Shown in pieces: positions 1 to 10,494 of a stretch of 64,000 nucleotides of DNA. Numbering within the stretch: the first letter of the stretch is position 1; every line of letters starts with the position of its first letter. This DNA is from Zhengitettix transpicula (Eukaryota > Arthropoda > Insecta > Orthoptera > Tetrigidae): positions 186,769,432-186,833,431 of the forward strand of contig CM073591.1 in NCBI GenBank assembly GCA_037074705.1, in the 5' to 3' direction. Both the position numbers and the translations under genes were made by a program. Below the pieces are notes generated by a model. It was not told the DNA's origin. It did not search any database and saw nothing but the letters and a program-made list of their open reading frames with translations.

Positions 1-19
1 GAGTATATCATGAATGTGG

Positions 20-636
20 TAAGCCACAAAAGATACTGTCACACTATGGGAAACAATTTAATTGTAAAGATAAATACTTTGCAAGAAATAAAACCAAATT
101 TTACTTCAATAAGGCTACCTCAATCAAATCCAACCAAATGATATATCAGACGAATTAGCACAATGTTGAGACAATTAATTTGGGAATATTATATCAAGTG
201 GATGCACTTGCTTTCAAGGGTTGAAAATTTTATTAATAAAATCTTATTTATTATTTATTAATAAAAATCTTGCAAAGGTACATTCTTTGTTTGTTGAGAA
301 AATAATAACCTATCCTAATCTCAAAATTAATTATTCCAGACAAGTAGTGAAGATGAATGATGATGCATTAAAATGTATGACTCTAAATGCTAATTATAGG
401 GACATAAAGTCAAGAATATTGAATTTCAAAGAGGTGATCTGGTGTTCGTTAAAAAGTTGAGTATGTCCAATGCACTCAAAAAAATATGCTATAAGTTGCA
501 GAGCGTGTATGAAGGCCCATTTCGGGTGATGGACCAAAGGGGTCTAAATAATTATGTAATTAATAAAACAGATAGAACAGGAAAGTCCTTTAATATTACT
601 CAACTGGTACCATACTATGACTGGAAAAGGAAATAA
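20..636 (+). pseudogene. Ty3/gypsy integrase C-terminal remnant
   Basis: Remnant of the integrase end of a gypsy-type LTR retrotransposon polyprotein, the domain that inserts the element's cDNA. Forward frames give pieces around KILSHYGKQF (about 30-60), RLPQSNPT (about 110-140) and LRQLIWEYYIKWMHLL (about 165-215), the usual order around the last catalytic Asp and Glu. The best block, about 433-636, reads GDLVFVKKLS, then YEGPFRVM, then ITQLVPYY before a stop. That is the typical chromodomain-less tail of gypsy integrases. At least two frameshifts and several stops separate the pieces, so it is dead. The element body begins outside the window. The family assignment rests on motif order and is fairly secure; the clade is not resolved. 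Confidence 0.75.
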
Positions 637-912
637 GTGTACCTGATATAATTTCCTAATACTGGATTTGGAAATATATTGTCAAATACAGCATTACCAT
701 GTTATTGTTCAGTATAAAAGGATTATATTTCAACATTTGTAAAGAATTAATCTGTATTGTGTACACTGAATTTATGTAATTTTTTGTATTATAAATGCAA
801 TTGAAATTTTTTCCAAGGTGTGGGTAAGGTAAAAAAAATTGTTTATTTTGAAATGATGTTACGTGAAAAACAAATCCAAATTTTTACTTATTTGAGGGGA
901 GGGGGAGGATAA
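637..912 (+). other. gypsy 3' untranslated stretch with polypurine tract
   Basis: AT-rich non-coding stretch between the integrase stop and the LTR. It ends in a strongly purine-rich run (about 894-910, AGGGGAGGGGGAGGATA). This is the expected position of the polypurine tract that primes plus-strand DNA just upstream of a 3' LTR. Confidence 0.55.
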
Positions 913-931
913 TGAGTTCTCAACAATTGGA
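913..931 (+). other. left piece of gypsy LTR, cut by copia insertion
   Basis: TGAGTTCTCAACAATTGGAG lies directly after the polypurine tract and matches the minus-strand copy at 23814-23833, which differs at one base. The continuation of that LTR is found only after the copia element, from 5542. The copia insertion therefore split this LTR. Confidence 0.7.
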
Positions 932-1085
932 GCATAAATATTAATTGTTTTTGAATCACGAGTGTAATGTTGGTACTTGCGTAAGACGCAAAGATATGAG
1001 AGACTTTATTTTGTTAATTAATCTTTGTATCTTGTCTGTTGTGTATTGTTGTTAAAGTTTGAAGTTTTAAATAAATTCTATAAAA
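932..1085 (+). repeat. copia 5' LTR
   Basis: Matches 5388-5541 over its full length without indels. The first three bases are GCA where the 3' copy has TGT, so the left edge is eroded. It ends in TATAAAA just before the primer-binding site. At 154 bp it is short for an LTR but within the copia range. Confidence 0.8.
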
Positions 1086-1103
1086 GGTTATGCTGCCCAG
1101 GAC
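1086..1103 (+). promoter_or_regulatory. copia primer-binding site
   Basis: GGTTATGCTGCCCAGGAC directly follows the 5' LTR. It resembles the primer-binding site of Drosophila copia, which pairs with an internal fragment of initiator tRNA-Met rather than with the tRNA 3' end. The tRNA assignment comes from that resemblance and was not checked against a tRNA sequence. Confidence 0.6.
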
Positions 1104-1454
1104 ACTTTATCATCTGAATCTTTTATGTAATTAGAATTTCAAGTTTTGTTAAACCTGAGCGTGTTTAATTTAAAAAGAAGTGATCAGAAATTCTGTCTAA
1201 TGAACATTAGAGTCTACCTGCAGTTGCAAATCAACGACGTCGGCGAATTTGATTTACTAGTGGGAACTCAAGTAAGTAGTCAGTTACAGGAGTCACTGTC
1301 GGTCAAAGTAAGGATCGTATCCAGTTACAGATCTTTGTCTGTGATTGTTATTAATAGAAATTTGCAAGCTACAAAGTTTGAAATTAATATTTTTGCCTTG
1401 AAAGATCAAGTTATCATAAACTGTGAAATATTTTTATAAGTAAGTTCATTAAAC

Positions 1455-2278
1455 ATGGATTCTGTTAGATCACAAATGGAAACTTGTCTGAAAATTCTCA
1501 AGGAAAAGTAAATTATGTTTCCTGGAAATTTAAATTGGATCTGACTTTGGAATCCAAAGGCTTGTCTGAAATTGCAAATGGAATGAACTTGAAACCTGAC
1601 GGTGATAAAAATTCTGATGCAGTTAAGACTTGGATTCAAAAAGATCTTGATGCTCAAGTTATGATAGGTTTGAATGTGAACAGTGAAATTGCGAGAAAAA
1701 TTTCTACTTGCCGTACTGCGTATAAAATGTTAAACAAATTAGATACATTGTATGGTACAAAATCTGAACTAACTGTTGAAGGGCTGCAAAGACGTTTTTT
1801 TAGCTATAAATACAATGGAAGTAAATCAGCAGTTGAGAACTGTCTGTCAGTGATGCAGTATGCCGAAGATTTGGAAGCTGAAGGTGAGGTTGTTAAAGAA
1901 AGTTGGATAATGACGAGAATTCTTGGAATGTTACTGCAACAATTGTATCATTTGCGTACCGTGTGGGATAGTGTCAGTTTGTCAGACAAAAATTTGAACA
2001 CGCTGATTGAACGTTTACGTCTGGAAGAAGATAGGCTGAACAAGACAGAGAAAATGAAGGGTCAAAATGCACTTGTCGCAAAGCATTTAGGAAAGAGGTC
2101 CAGTAAGTCAAACTTTCAAGAAAAGACTTAAACATGTTTCAAACGTGGCAAGACGGGGCATATGAAAAAGAACTGCAAAAACAAACCCTGTGATAAATAT
2201 GTGGTATACTGCAAGAATAATTATGCATGTAATTCTTGTCATCAAAAGGGACATTTTGCAAAAGACTGTCTGAAGTGA
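1455..2278 (+). pseudogene. copia gag (UBN2-type capsid plus zinc knuckles)
   Basis: Capsid and nucleocapsid part of the copia polyprotein, which packages element RNA into virus-like particles. The likely ATG at 1455 gives MDSVRSQMET; a one-base shift near 1483 then moves to the main frame. The capsid block VSWKFKLDL...LDTLYGTKSEL...LRLEEDRLNK runs to about 2110 and looks like the UBN2/copia gag fold. After a stop at 2129-2131, two CCHC knuckles follow. The first (CFKRGKTGHMKKNC, about 2134-2175) has lost its second Cys. The second (CNSCHQKGHFAKDC, about 2230-2271) is intact. Inactive because of the frameshift and stops. Confidence 0.8.
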
Positions 2279-2379
2279 AGCACTGAAAATACCAAAAATG
2301 AAAAATCTAACAACTGACCATCATGCACTTATAACAGTCAGACTCACAACGTCAGCAATTGATAATATAAATTTAAAAT

Positions 2380-3590
2380 TTAAAAATGACATTGTCTGGT
2401 ATCTGGACAGCGGCGCCACACAGCATATGACATTTAGAAAGGAATGGCTAATTAACCTGATTTGAAGAGCCAATGAAAGTTATTGTTGGAAATTCTGCTG
2501 TAATAAAAGGGGTTGCGAAAGGTGATATTGAATTGGAAGCATTCAATGGACAAAAGTGGAATAAGATAATTCTTCAAATCGTCCTTTATATTCCAGAATT
2601 AAACTTTAATTTATTTCAGTCACACAGATATTAGATAAAGGCTATGTACAGAGAGCAGTTTCAAATGGGTCAGAATTCAAAACTCCGAATGAAGACGAGA
2701 CAATAGCGATTGCTAAGCGAGAAGGAGATCTTTATACAATGGTTTTGCATCAGGAAAACTTTGACAGATGTCTGATAGCAAACTCAATCAAACTTTGGCA
2801 CGAAAAATTGGCACACCAAAATATTCAATATGTTCACAATATATTAAAGAAAAATGGTATTAACTACATCGATGACTGGAATGACTACGTTTGTCCTGGC
2901 TGTGTGTATGGAAAGCGTCATCGTGAAGTTCACCCCAGAAATGTGAAGGTATCCGATCATCCTCTTGATCTGATACATGTTGATCTTTGTGCAATGAACA
3001 TCCGGTCTTTGGAAGGAGCCAAATATATTTTGCTATTACTCACATTTTAGAACCGTGTATTTTTTGAAGAGCAAAGATGAAGCACCAGATAAAATTAAAG
3101 TATTCATGAAGATGGCAGAAAATCAATTCGGAAGGAAAGTCAAAAGTATTCGGTCGGATAATGGTAAAGAGATGATAAACTGAAATGTCAGAGAACTTCT
3201 GGAAGAACTTGGAGTTTTTCACAGCAAGTCAAATGCCTACACACCTCAACAAAATGGAAGAATTGAAAGAGAAATGCGTACAATCACTGAAGCAGCGCGA
3301 TCAGCTATTCATGCAAAAGAACTGCCAGAAAAATTATGGACTGAAGCTGTAAATTATGCCGTGTTTACAATTAATCAAACAGGTATGAGCTCAGTGAAAG
3401 ATATGAGTCCTGCAGAATTATGGTTCGGACGTCACGTGAATGTTAATAGTTTGAAAAGCTTTGGCTATGAATGTTATATATATATTCAGGATCATAAGCG
3501 AGGTAAAACAGAAAAGAAGTCTCGTAAAGGAATTTTTGTCGGGTATGATTTGAATTCACCAAGCTACAGAATTTTTTTCATATGAAAATG
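2380..3590 (+). pseudogene. copia protease and integrase region
   Basis: The aspartic protease motif DSGATQHM is at about 2405-2428. The integrase follows. Its zinc-binding part has WHEKLAHQN and CPGCVYGKRH (about 2793-2925). The catalytic core shows the first Asp in LIHVDLC (about 2970-2990), the second in IRSDNGKEM (about 3148-3175) and the Glu in QQNGRIEREM (about 3247-3276), followed by the copia-typical LWTEAVNYAVFTIN and ELWFGRHVNV. Catalytic residues survive, but there is a frameshift after 3045, a stop at 3181 and a further break near 3580. The downstream linker (3590-3800) is acidic and also carries a stop. Confidence 0.85.
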
Positions 3591-3805
3591 AAGTAGTCAG
3601 TTTGGGAAATGTTATTTTCGACGAAAGCTCTGTAGTTGAAATCGGATACACCGAAGTTGAGACTTCTATGAGTAGAAGACAGGAAAAGCAATTAGAAGAT
3701 GAGACTGTTTCACTCGAAGATGATTCCAAGATCTCATCAGATGATTAGTCGGAAGACCCAGAAGAAAATTTATGTGAACGTCGAAATTTGCGCTATCGTT
3801 GAAAC

Positions 3806-5393
3806 TTGAAAATGCCGTCAAAATATAAAGATTTCACCTTACATGAAAAAGATGTGAATACTACCATGATTGGAGAAGTGCTAAACATTCCTGTGTCTTT
3901 AGCTCTACCGGACAAAAAGTGGTTCAAAGCTATGTCTGAAGAATTTGATTCACTCATAAAAATGAAAATGTGGGACATTGTTGAAAAGCCAGATCATGTG
4001 AAACCTTTAACTCGCCGTTGGGTTTTACGGGAGAAGCAAGATGGAAAACTGAAAGCAAGGTTAGTTGTCAGAGGTTTCGAACAACAAGAAGGTATTGATT
4101 ATTCAGAGACTTTTAGTCCAGTCACACGTTGTGTTTCTATTTGTTTGATTTTGAGTTTTTCAGCTTCAAATAAAACGAATTTAATTACTTTTAATTAAGA
4201 CAGCCTTTTTGTACGGAGATTTGAAGGAAGAAATATATATGTAACAGCCTGAAGGATTTGACGACAACAGTAAAAGAATTTGCAAACTCAACAAAAGTCT
4301 TTACGAATTGAAACAAGCACCGAAAAACTGGAATGAGAAATTCTCAACATTTTTGATGACTTTAGGATTTGATAACACTGATGACGATCCCTGTATTTAT
4401 TACAATCGACGTAAAAGTGTTATCATTGTCTTGTTTGTTGACGATGGGCTTGTTGCTGGTAACGATGAAAAGGAAATGTTAAAAGTCCTGGATCAAATAC
4501 ACAACAAATTTGAAATCACTTTCGACAGAAAGTTTCAAAATAAACTGTCATACCTTGATATGCAAATTACAATTGACACGAAAGGAATTTTTGTCAATCA
4601 GCCGAAGTATACTCGGAAAATGTTGCATCAATTTGGATTTTATTCCTTAAATCCAGTTTCGACGCCAATGGCATGTGGAATGATAACAGAAAAAGTAAAT
4701 TTCGTAAACGACAAATCTCTAATGGGAACAATTCCCTATAGAGAAATTATCAGAAGCCTACTATATTTGTCAACGATATCCCGACCAGATATCAGTTTTG
4801 TTGTGAACTATTTGAGCAGGTTCACCAGTAAACCAATGGAAAGCCACTGGAAAATGATAAAACGAGTCTTCGCCTATCTGCAAGGTACAGTCAACTTCGG
4901 AATTTTCTTTGATGGAGATACTAATTTGATAGCATATACAGACTATGGTGGTGACATGTCTACTGGTCACTCCACAAGTGGTATTCTTATAAAGCATGGT
5001 GGACCGATTGTTTGGTACGCCCAAAAGCAGACACTAGTGGCAACCTCGACTGCAGAAGCGGAATACAGAGCGGTTGTCTCCGCAATTGATGACATTTGTT
5101 GTATCCGTCGCCTTCGAACAGAATTAAATATCTTGACATCAACAAAGCCAACGATTCTATATGTTGACAACCAGTCTGCCATTCATATGCTCAAAAACAC
5201 TCATGAAGGAAAAATCAGTAAAGGCAAGAAACATATTGACATCCCAAGAAAATTCATCCAAGAGAACATAGGAAAGACAATTGAACTACGACATGTTAGA
5301 AGTTCCGATCAGTTGGCTGATATTTTCACTAAAGCACTTACGCGTAAAAGTTTTGAAGATTTGCGTTCAAAAATAATTAAGGAGGAGTGTTAA
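3806..5393 (+). pseudogene. copia reverse transcriptase and RNase H
   Basis: The N-terminal RT block (3806-4198) reads WFKAMSEEFDSL, TRRWVLREKQDG and KARLVVRGFEQQEGIDY, typical of copia RT. A frame break at about 4190-4300 falls in the conserved AFLYGDLKEEIYM segment, where the Met is followed by a stop. The second block is open from 4308 to 5393. It carries the catalytic VDD (LFVDDGLVAGNDE, about 4428-4470), the thumb, and an RNase H with AYTDYGGD, TSTAEAEYRAV, YVDNQSAI and KHIDI, ending in ADIFTKAL. The 361-residue block is the longest open stretch in the window and hints at moderate age. The stop lies at the start of the 3' LTR. Confidence 0.88.
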
Positions 5394-5541
5394 ATATTAA
5401 TTGCTTTTGAATCACGAGTGTAATGTTGGTACTTGCGTAAGACACAAAGATATGAGGGACTTTATTTTGTTAATTAATCTTTGTATCTTGTCTGTTGTGT
5501 ATCGTTGTTAATGTTTGAAGTTTTAAATAAATTTTATAAAA
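5388..5541 (+). repeat. copia 3' LTR
   Basis: Begins TGTTAAATATTAA directly after a purine-rich run (AAGGAGGAG) and matches 932-1085 throughout. It keeps the TG start that the 5' copy has lost. Confidence 0.8.
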
Positions 5542-5612
5542 CCTTGAAAGGTCCTCAACTGTCTCTACAAAATTGTACTTAAAGCCACGTGTTGTGTAGT
5601 CAAAACCACATA
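5542..5612 (+). other. right piece of the split gypsy LTR
   Basis: CCTTGAAAGGTC, then CTACAAAATTGTACTTAAAG and TTGTGTAGTCAAAACCACA, match in order the minus-strand LTR copy at 23702-23790. With 913-931 this reconstitutes the LTR that the copia element entered. Confidence 0.7.
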
Positions 5613-6004
5613 ATCATGTCAAAAATGGAAGGTATTGTGTGCATGTTTGCCTAAGAGTATGGCATTCTTTTAATTTCGTAAAGTTGATTTCCTTTATCAA
5701 AGAACGAAGGCTTTCCCGGTGTATTTGTTGAAGATTCCCTTTGTCAGGCACTTACACAGAAGGGTTGAAGTTGCTGTAACCCCCAAGTTCACAATTACCA
5801 ATGGAATGATAATTATATTTTACTAAACTATACCCATGTAGCTATAAAATACACAAAAATTCAATAAAATCCATGCACACATGCTTAAAAAATAATATAT
5901 AATAATAATTATGATTATTTTGAAAAATATAAATTTCTAATTTTAATTAATGAATAAAACAAAAGTAAGAATTGAAATTGTGAAAGTAACAGGATAAATC
6001 ATAC
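5613..6004. other. AT-rich flank, possible minus-strand intron or exon
   Basis: No element is recognised. On the minus strand, 5780-5610 reads partly coding-like (RESLRSLIKEINFTKLKE) and lies downstream of the exon-like block at 6005-6199, but nothing fixes a splice site. From about 5860 to 6004 the sequence is similar to 8710-8853, as intron flank of the duplicated exon. Confidence 0.25.
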
Positions 6005-6199
6005 CAAGTACATCGTCATTCAATAGACTAGTCGAAAATCCTTGCTGAGGTCCTTTATCCCCATCATCTTTTTTATGATTGTGATTTTTTCTTAGGTTTT
6101 CATTCATTGAATTTTCCTTTTCTCTATGTAAAGCACCACTATTGGCAATACTGGCATCATTACTAACAGCTTCAGGATGGTCCAGCTTAAGTTCTTCAT
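6005..6199 (-). CDS. exon-like block, charged low-complexity protein
   Basis: Open on the minus strand and bounded by plausible splice sites: acceptor ...GTGTTAAAG before 6199, donor G|GTATGATT after 6005. The exon would be 195 nt, a multiple of three, and phase 1 at both ends. The encoded segment is hydrophilic (DEELKLDHPEAVS, then KNHNHKKDDGDKGPQQG) and I do not recognise it. A (GT)n/(TA)n run lies directly upstream of the acceptor. A second, decayed copy is at 8854-9007. Either this is one exon of a host gene running right to left, or both copies belong to an unrecognised repeat. No start or stop codon is expected inside it. Confidence 0.35.
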
Positions 6200-6218
6200 C
6201 TTTAACACACACACACAC

Positions 6219-6219
<1 letters not shown>

Positions 6220-6254
<35 letters not shown>
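6220..6254. repeat. (CA)n/(TA)n microsatellite
   Basis: (AC)n from about 6204 grades into (TA)n up to the left edge of the palindrome. A matching (TA)n at 6599-6641 lies on the other side. Confidence 0.9.
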
Positions 6255-6258
<4 letters not shown>

Positions 6259-6568
6259 TATGGAAAGGATAGAGAGATAGGTTGTGGCTTACCTGAAAGT
6301 GAAGTACGGTGTCGCCATGAGGAACTGAAGGTTGTTCTTCAAATTTTCGGAGGCTCTCAGCCTCCTTCTTCAGGAAGGAGTGTTACACCATTCCGTGCAC
6401 CGGCCGGCTGCGGACTCCGGTGCACGGAATGGTGTAACACTCCTTCCTGAAGAAGGAGGCTGAGAGCCTCAGAAAATTTGAAGAACAACCTTCAGTTCCT
6501 CATGGCGACACCGTACTTCACTTTCAGGTAAGCCACAACCTATCTCTCTATCCTTTCCATACCAATAT
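6252..6568. repeat. near-perfect 317-bp palindrome (152-bp arms)
   Basis: Left arm 6252-6403 and right arm 6417-6568 are reverse complements, with no indel and one mismatch that I can find (6349 against 6471). A 13-bp GC-rich spacer lies between. Each arm carries the hammerhead-like motif (6345-6373 minus, 6447-6475 plus) and a sequence CAGGTAAGCC. Both flanks are (TA)n. A single diverged arm is at 23296-23475. It looks like a foldback-type insertion of a small repeat, recent enough that the arms have not diverged. Confidence 0.9.
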
Positions 6569-6595
6569 TTTTGACAATGTCACATTCTCACTATT

Positions 6596-6598
<3 letters not shown>

Positions 6599-6641
<43 letters not shown>
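6599..6641. repeat. (TA)n microsatellite
   Basis: About 43 bp of TA dinucleotides to the right of the palindrome, mirroring the run on its left. Confidence 0.95.
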
Positions 6642-6642
<1 letters not shown>

Positions 6643-8343
6643 TATATGATTAAAACTAAATAACATTATTATATATCAGTGCATGTTTCCTACTCCAGTG
6701 TTAAAGTACTGTTTTGATAGGTTAATAGGTTAAAGAGATGGGAGCATCACTGATAAAATAAATTTGAAGAGAAAATCTTGTAACTTTGTTAGGTCGGAAA
6801 CTTCTCAGACCACCCTCATAAAATTTGTTTCATAAGATAAGTTTAGTTGGTTGGAAGTTGGAATGTTTCAACAGCTGGCGTGTGTTGTGGAAAAGTTGGA
6901 TTTAAAAGTTCTCAGACATAGTTTGCTATTTTTGAAAGGGTCTTAAGACTATATGTTGACATATATATCTATCAGTCAAATGAGAATGCTTGTTGATCTG
7001 TGGAATAGTCTCATTGCTGTGATTCAGTAAAGGGGTTAACTTTTTGACAGTATAAGTGTAAGCCAAAGGGTGAACTAAGAGCTGTTTGCAAACTATTAAA
7101 CATGCTCTCTGGGCAATGTCAACAACCAAAAGAAGCATTCAAACTAATCTGTGTTAATACCACATAACTCCATATGATACCAAAATAATTTCTCAATCAC
7201 AATTTTTCCACAGGCAGTAACTCCATAATAGGCTCAATTTAGTTACATCATTTAATGTGTATGCCAGGATTACTAAACAGAAGGTAATTTTCAGTCCCAA
7301 TTATCATACTTTTAAACATTGGCAGCTCATGAGTTTTTTAAAACAACTATTTTTATGATGATAACTATAGAAAATAATAAAACAACATCAATGATAGTGT
7401 TACCAACACTCTGCCCAGATGTACAGCGTGCACTCTTTAAATGGAATAATTTACCATTTCTAACCTGAAAGTATTTCTCTCAGTAAATATTTTAAATAAA
7501 GTTAATTTTTGGATCTAGCCACTGAGCAGTTTTGTATTCAGGGTCATGTGGTATATTTTCTTAAATTTTCTTTTCTTTAAAATAACCTTATATTGTAAAT
7601 TTTTTTTTTACCAAAAATGAATTATAGTTATTTTTGCTTTGAATAAGTAAACTATTATAAAATATGATTTATAATTAGTAAATAAATCGAATTTATTTTG
7701 ATTTTGTTGTTTATGTTGCCTGACATGGCCGTGCTCTGTCATAGCTCTTGGCATTATAGTACGCAAGGCTACTAGTTTTTTTAGCTTTATGGGTGGCACA
7801 GGGGGGTGAAAAGAAATAATTGAATCCAGTACTGTACCTACTGTAACTGGAATAGCACTGGTGGCTTTATAAGTGATGTGCTACAAGGCGCAGAGTTTAA
7901 AGTCTTTGATTTCGAAGCATAGATTTGCAGTATTAAAACACAATTATTATGAAGGTTCTTAATATTAAGAAAAATTATTTCTTCCTATATTAATTTATGT
8001 GCTGTAACAGATGAACACACATGCATGAGTGACCACTGCTTTTAATTCATATGATGAAGTCTACTTTTTATCAGTTAATGGCTGCACGGACAAGTGCCCT
8101 TACAGAAAATTGTTACATATTTAGGAGATATTCATTTAGATTTATTACTGTGGAAAATGATATATAAATAACATTTACCAGAATCACCACTTTAGAAGTG
8201 TTTCTATCCATAAGGATAGAAAACTAGAAAAAGCAGACTTTGAATCTAAACAAAAATGTAGTAACGACACAGTAACTGACCAACCATGGAAAGCATGATT
8301 TTATGAGCCATTGTACCAACATTGACCTCAAATTCCTACTAAA
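6642..8343. other. no recognised gene
   Basis: AT-rich sequence with only short chance reading frames. I see no element ends or conserved protein motif. A short serine/lysine-rich forward stretch at 8200-8290 is not convincing as an exon. Confidence 0.6.
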
Positions 8344-8573
8344 TCAATGGACCCACATGTCACTCCAACAGTACCAGCTCCAGCCATATTAGCAAGCACA
8401 GTACTCATGATACCCAACCTACCACTGGTTACAACTACTCCTCAGTGAAAAAAATGTCTCAATGGACCCACGTGTCACTCCAACAGTACCAGCTCCAGCC
8501 ATATTAGCAAGCACAGTACTCATGATACCCAACCTACCACTGGTTACAACTACTCCTCAGTGAAAAAAATGTC
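8344..8573 (+). repeat. 115-bp tandem duplication
   Basis: Copy 1 (8344-8458) and copy 2 (8459-8573) differ at one base (ACATGTC against ACGTGTC), so the duplication is recent. The period is not a multiple of three. One forward frame reads VTPTVPAPAILASTVL, but the duplication would shift it. Confidence 0.95.
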
Positions 8574-8853
8574 TCAATATTAGCCGACCACCTGTATTAT
8601 AAATATTAAATTTGATGGGAGAAGAAATTTTATGTTCTAAACTAAGTTTCATTTCAGTTGTCAGATTTTAATACTGTCAAGTACATGTTTATATGTATAT
8701 GTGTGCCCAAAAGTTTCAAGGAAGTCAATGCACACATGCATACACACAAGTATATATAACAATTATGATAATTTTGTAGGATATAAATCTATAATTTAGA
8801 AAGCAAACAAAACTAAGAAATTAAAATTGAAAGAGCAGTAAGAAAAATCATAC

Positions 8854-9007
8854 CATGCTGGTCAGCATTCATTACATCTGTTGAGGGTCCACACTGAGAC
8901 TGCTTTGCTCCATCACATTTTTTATCTTTGCGATTTTTCTTATGCTTATTTTTGCCCATACTGATGATGCTATAAGTAAGTTTCAGCTAATTCTAGTTTA
9001 TGATCTT
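8854..9007 (-). pseudogene. decayed duplicate of the exon-like block at 6005
   Basis: The same donor context (G|GTATGATTTTTC) and acceptor (CTAAAG) as the block at 6005-6199, with matching intron flanks on the downstream side. The reading KNKHKKNRKDKKCDGAKQ corresponds to KNHNHKKDDGDKGPQ in the first copy. At 154 nt the block is not a multiple of three, and the frame entered from the acceptor meets a TAG. This copy therefore cannot simply substitute for the first. Confidence 0.4.
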
Positions 9008-9439
9008 CTTTAGCTTTGAACACACAAATAAGTAAAGTTAATGACAATTGTATTTATTTTACTGCACATATTAAGGTTTATCATACACTTAGATATTTCA
9101 GTGATGGCCTAATTGAAGGAACAAAGACATTTAATGTGTATGTTTATAGCATTACAAAAATAAATGAAGGCAGCTCTAGATGTTTATTGTTCGAACATAC
9201 AAAATTTGTATTTTTTTGTCTCTCAATCTGTATTTTTATATATGAATGAAAGCTAATAGAAAGATAAATCAAGACTACATTGTAGTCATGGTGTCAGATG
9301 TAAAATAATTTCCGCATATCTTAGTACGAGAAAATATTATAGCTATAAGAGTTTCGAGCAAAGACTTGAAAGTTTCAAGAGTATATTTGTACACCACCAT
9401 TTTCACAAATTAGATCACCAATCTAATAGAAAATGCTGT

Positions 9440-9990
9440 TTTTGATCAACTATTTGTGATGTTTGCGTATCCCTAAAGAACTTGTCACTGAAAATGGTCA
9501 ACCATTAGATTCTTACACATTGCAAAACTTCATTCCTCAGAAGGACTTACGGCACAACCACTGAACACGAGATCCAACAAACAGGTTGAGAAAACTATTC
9601 ATACAATCAAAACATTGTTGGTAAAGACACTGCAATCAGGTGGATATATCAAAACAATTCTGATGGACACAAGAGATACACCAGTTGCTGTGACAAGTCC
9701 AGCTGAATTATTCGTTGGTCGTAAACTTGTACACAATTACCACGATTGTCTGAACAATCATAATCTAAAAATGAATAAAGAATATTGTTTCCTTGAAAAG
9801 TGGGAAAGAATGTGACAATATATGTAAACACTCATGCTAAATCTCTTACACAACTGCAACATGGAAAAAACATGGACTGGCAGAGAGTGGAATGGTACTA
9901 TTGTCTCTGACATTTTACCACATCACACATATGTGGTTATAAATTAAAGACACCATGAATTGCATCACAGTAGAATTCATCCATGACCTG
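9440..9990 (+). pseudogene. second gypsy integrase remnant
   Basis: Forward frames give GIPKELVTENGQPLDS (second catalytic Asp replaced by Glu in VTENG), then KQVEKTIHTIKTLLVKT with the Glu of the DDE triad, then VTSPAELFVGRKL. These follow each other as in gypsy-type integrases (D-N-G, N-G-Q-x-E-R, R-N-T-P, S-P-A-E-L). Frameshifts lie at about 9540 and 9820. It is a different lineage from the remnant at 20-636, whose tail motif differs. No LTR was found beside it. Confidence 0.7.
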
Positions 9991-10139
9991 ATGCAATATA
10001 ACCTAAAATACAAGGGGCATTTGAAGATTATGTATTCAACCTCAATTGTCCTGATTCATCTGTGCCTGTTCCTCTGGTGCCACCAATGTCACCATTACCT
10101 CAGCGTTCATTTTTTGAGCAAGACTTGAGACCCAGTATA

Positions 10140-10445
10140 ACATTGTTAAGACGATGGGTCCGGAGCTCTATTGTGGGCAGGGTTGCTGCGGGTAATGTAC
10201 CTCAGTGAGTGGCTGGTCTTTTGACTGATGCTGAAATGGCTGAGACGGACTGTTGACTGAGCGCTGATTGGCTCTCACAGTGTGGTCATCCGGTTGAGGA
10301 TATATATAACATGAAATGGAATGGTTCTGGCACTTCACCTAGAAGATGACGACAGAGCTTTCAGTCGTCGAAACGTTGCATCTAAATATAAATATGCAAA
10401 ACCCGTGTGAATTCTGAGAACTATTTATTGAACAACTTCACCGGG
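10140..10445 (+). mobile_element. Penelope-like element non-coding end
   Basis: A block of higher GC that ends TCGAAACGTTGCATC... and contains the hammerhead-like motif at 10339-10374 (CTAGAAGA, stem GACGAC/GTCGTC, GAAAC). Its layout (TATA-like GATATATATAAC, CACTTCACCTAGAAGATGA, then CGAAACGT) parallels the non-coding ends of the PLE copies at 13.65 and 62.45 kb. It sits between a gypsy fragment and a PLE coding scrap. Confidence 0.45.
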
Positions 10446-10494
10446 AAAGACTTCAATCTTTGATAATGTTTTATTTGATTTTGTTGGTGGCTAT

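Larger units (their letters stand above)
932..5541 (+). mobile_element. Ty1/copia retrotransposon, complete but inactive
   Basis: LTR-to-LTR copia element of about 4.6 kb. It has two 154-bp LTRs (932-1085 and 5388-5541, constant offset 4456), a copia-like primer-binding site, gag, protease, integrase, reverse transcriptase and RNase H in the copia order. The LTRs differ at roughly ten positions, plus the first bases of the left copy. The coding region has about eight stops or frameshifts, so the element is dead. It lies inside a gypsy LTR. No clean target duplication is visible, and about 25 bp of the host LTR are missing at the site, judged from the copy at 23.7 kb. Confidence 0.85.

Noticed and set aside
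6345..6475. A canonical hammerhead ribozyme
   Set aside because: CUGAAGA and GAAA flank a perfect stem, but an extra A lies before the stem and no stem I pairing can be drawn, so I report it only as hammerhead-like.
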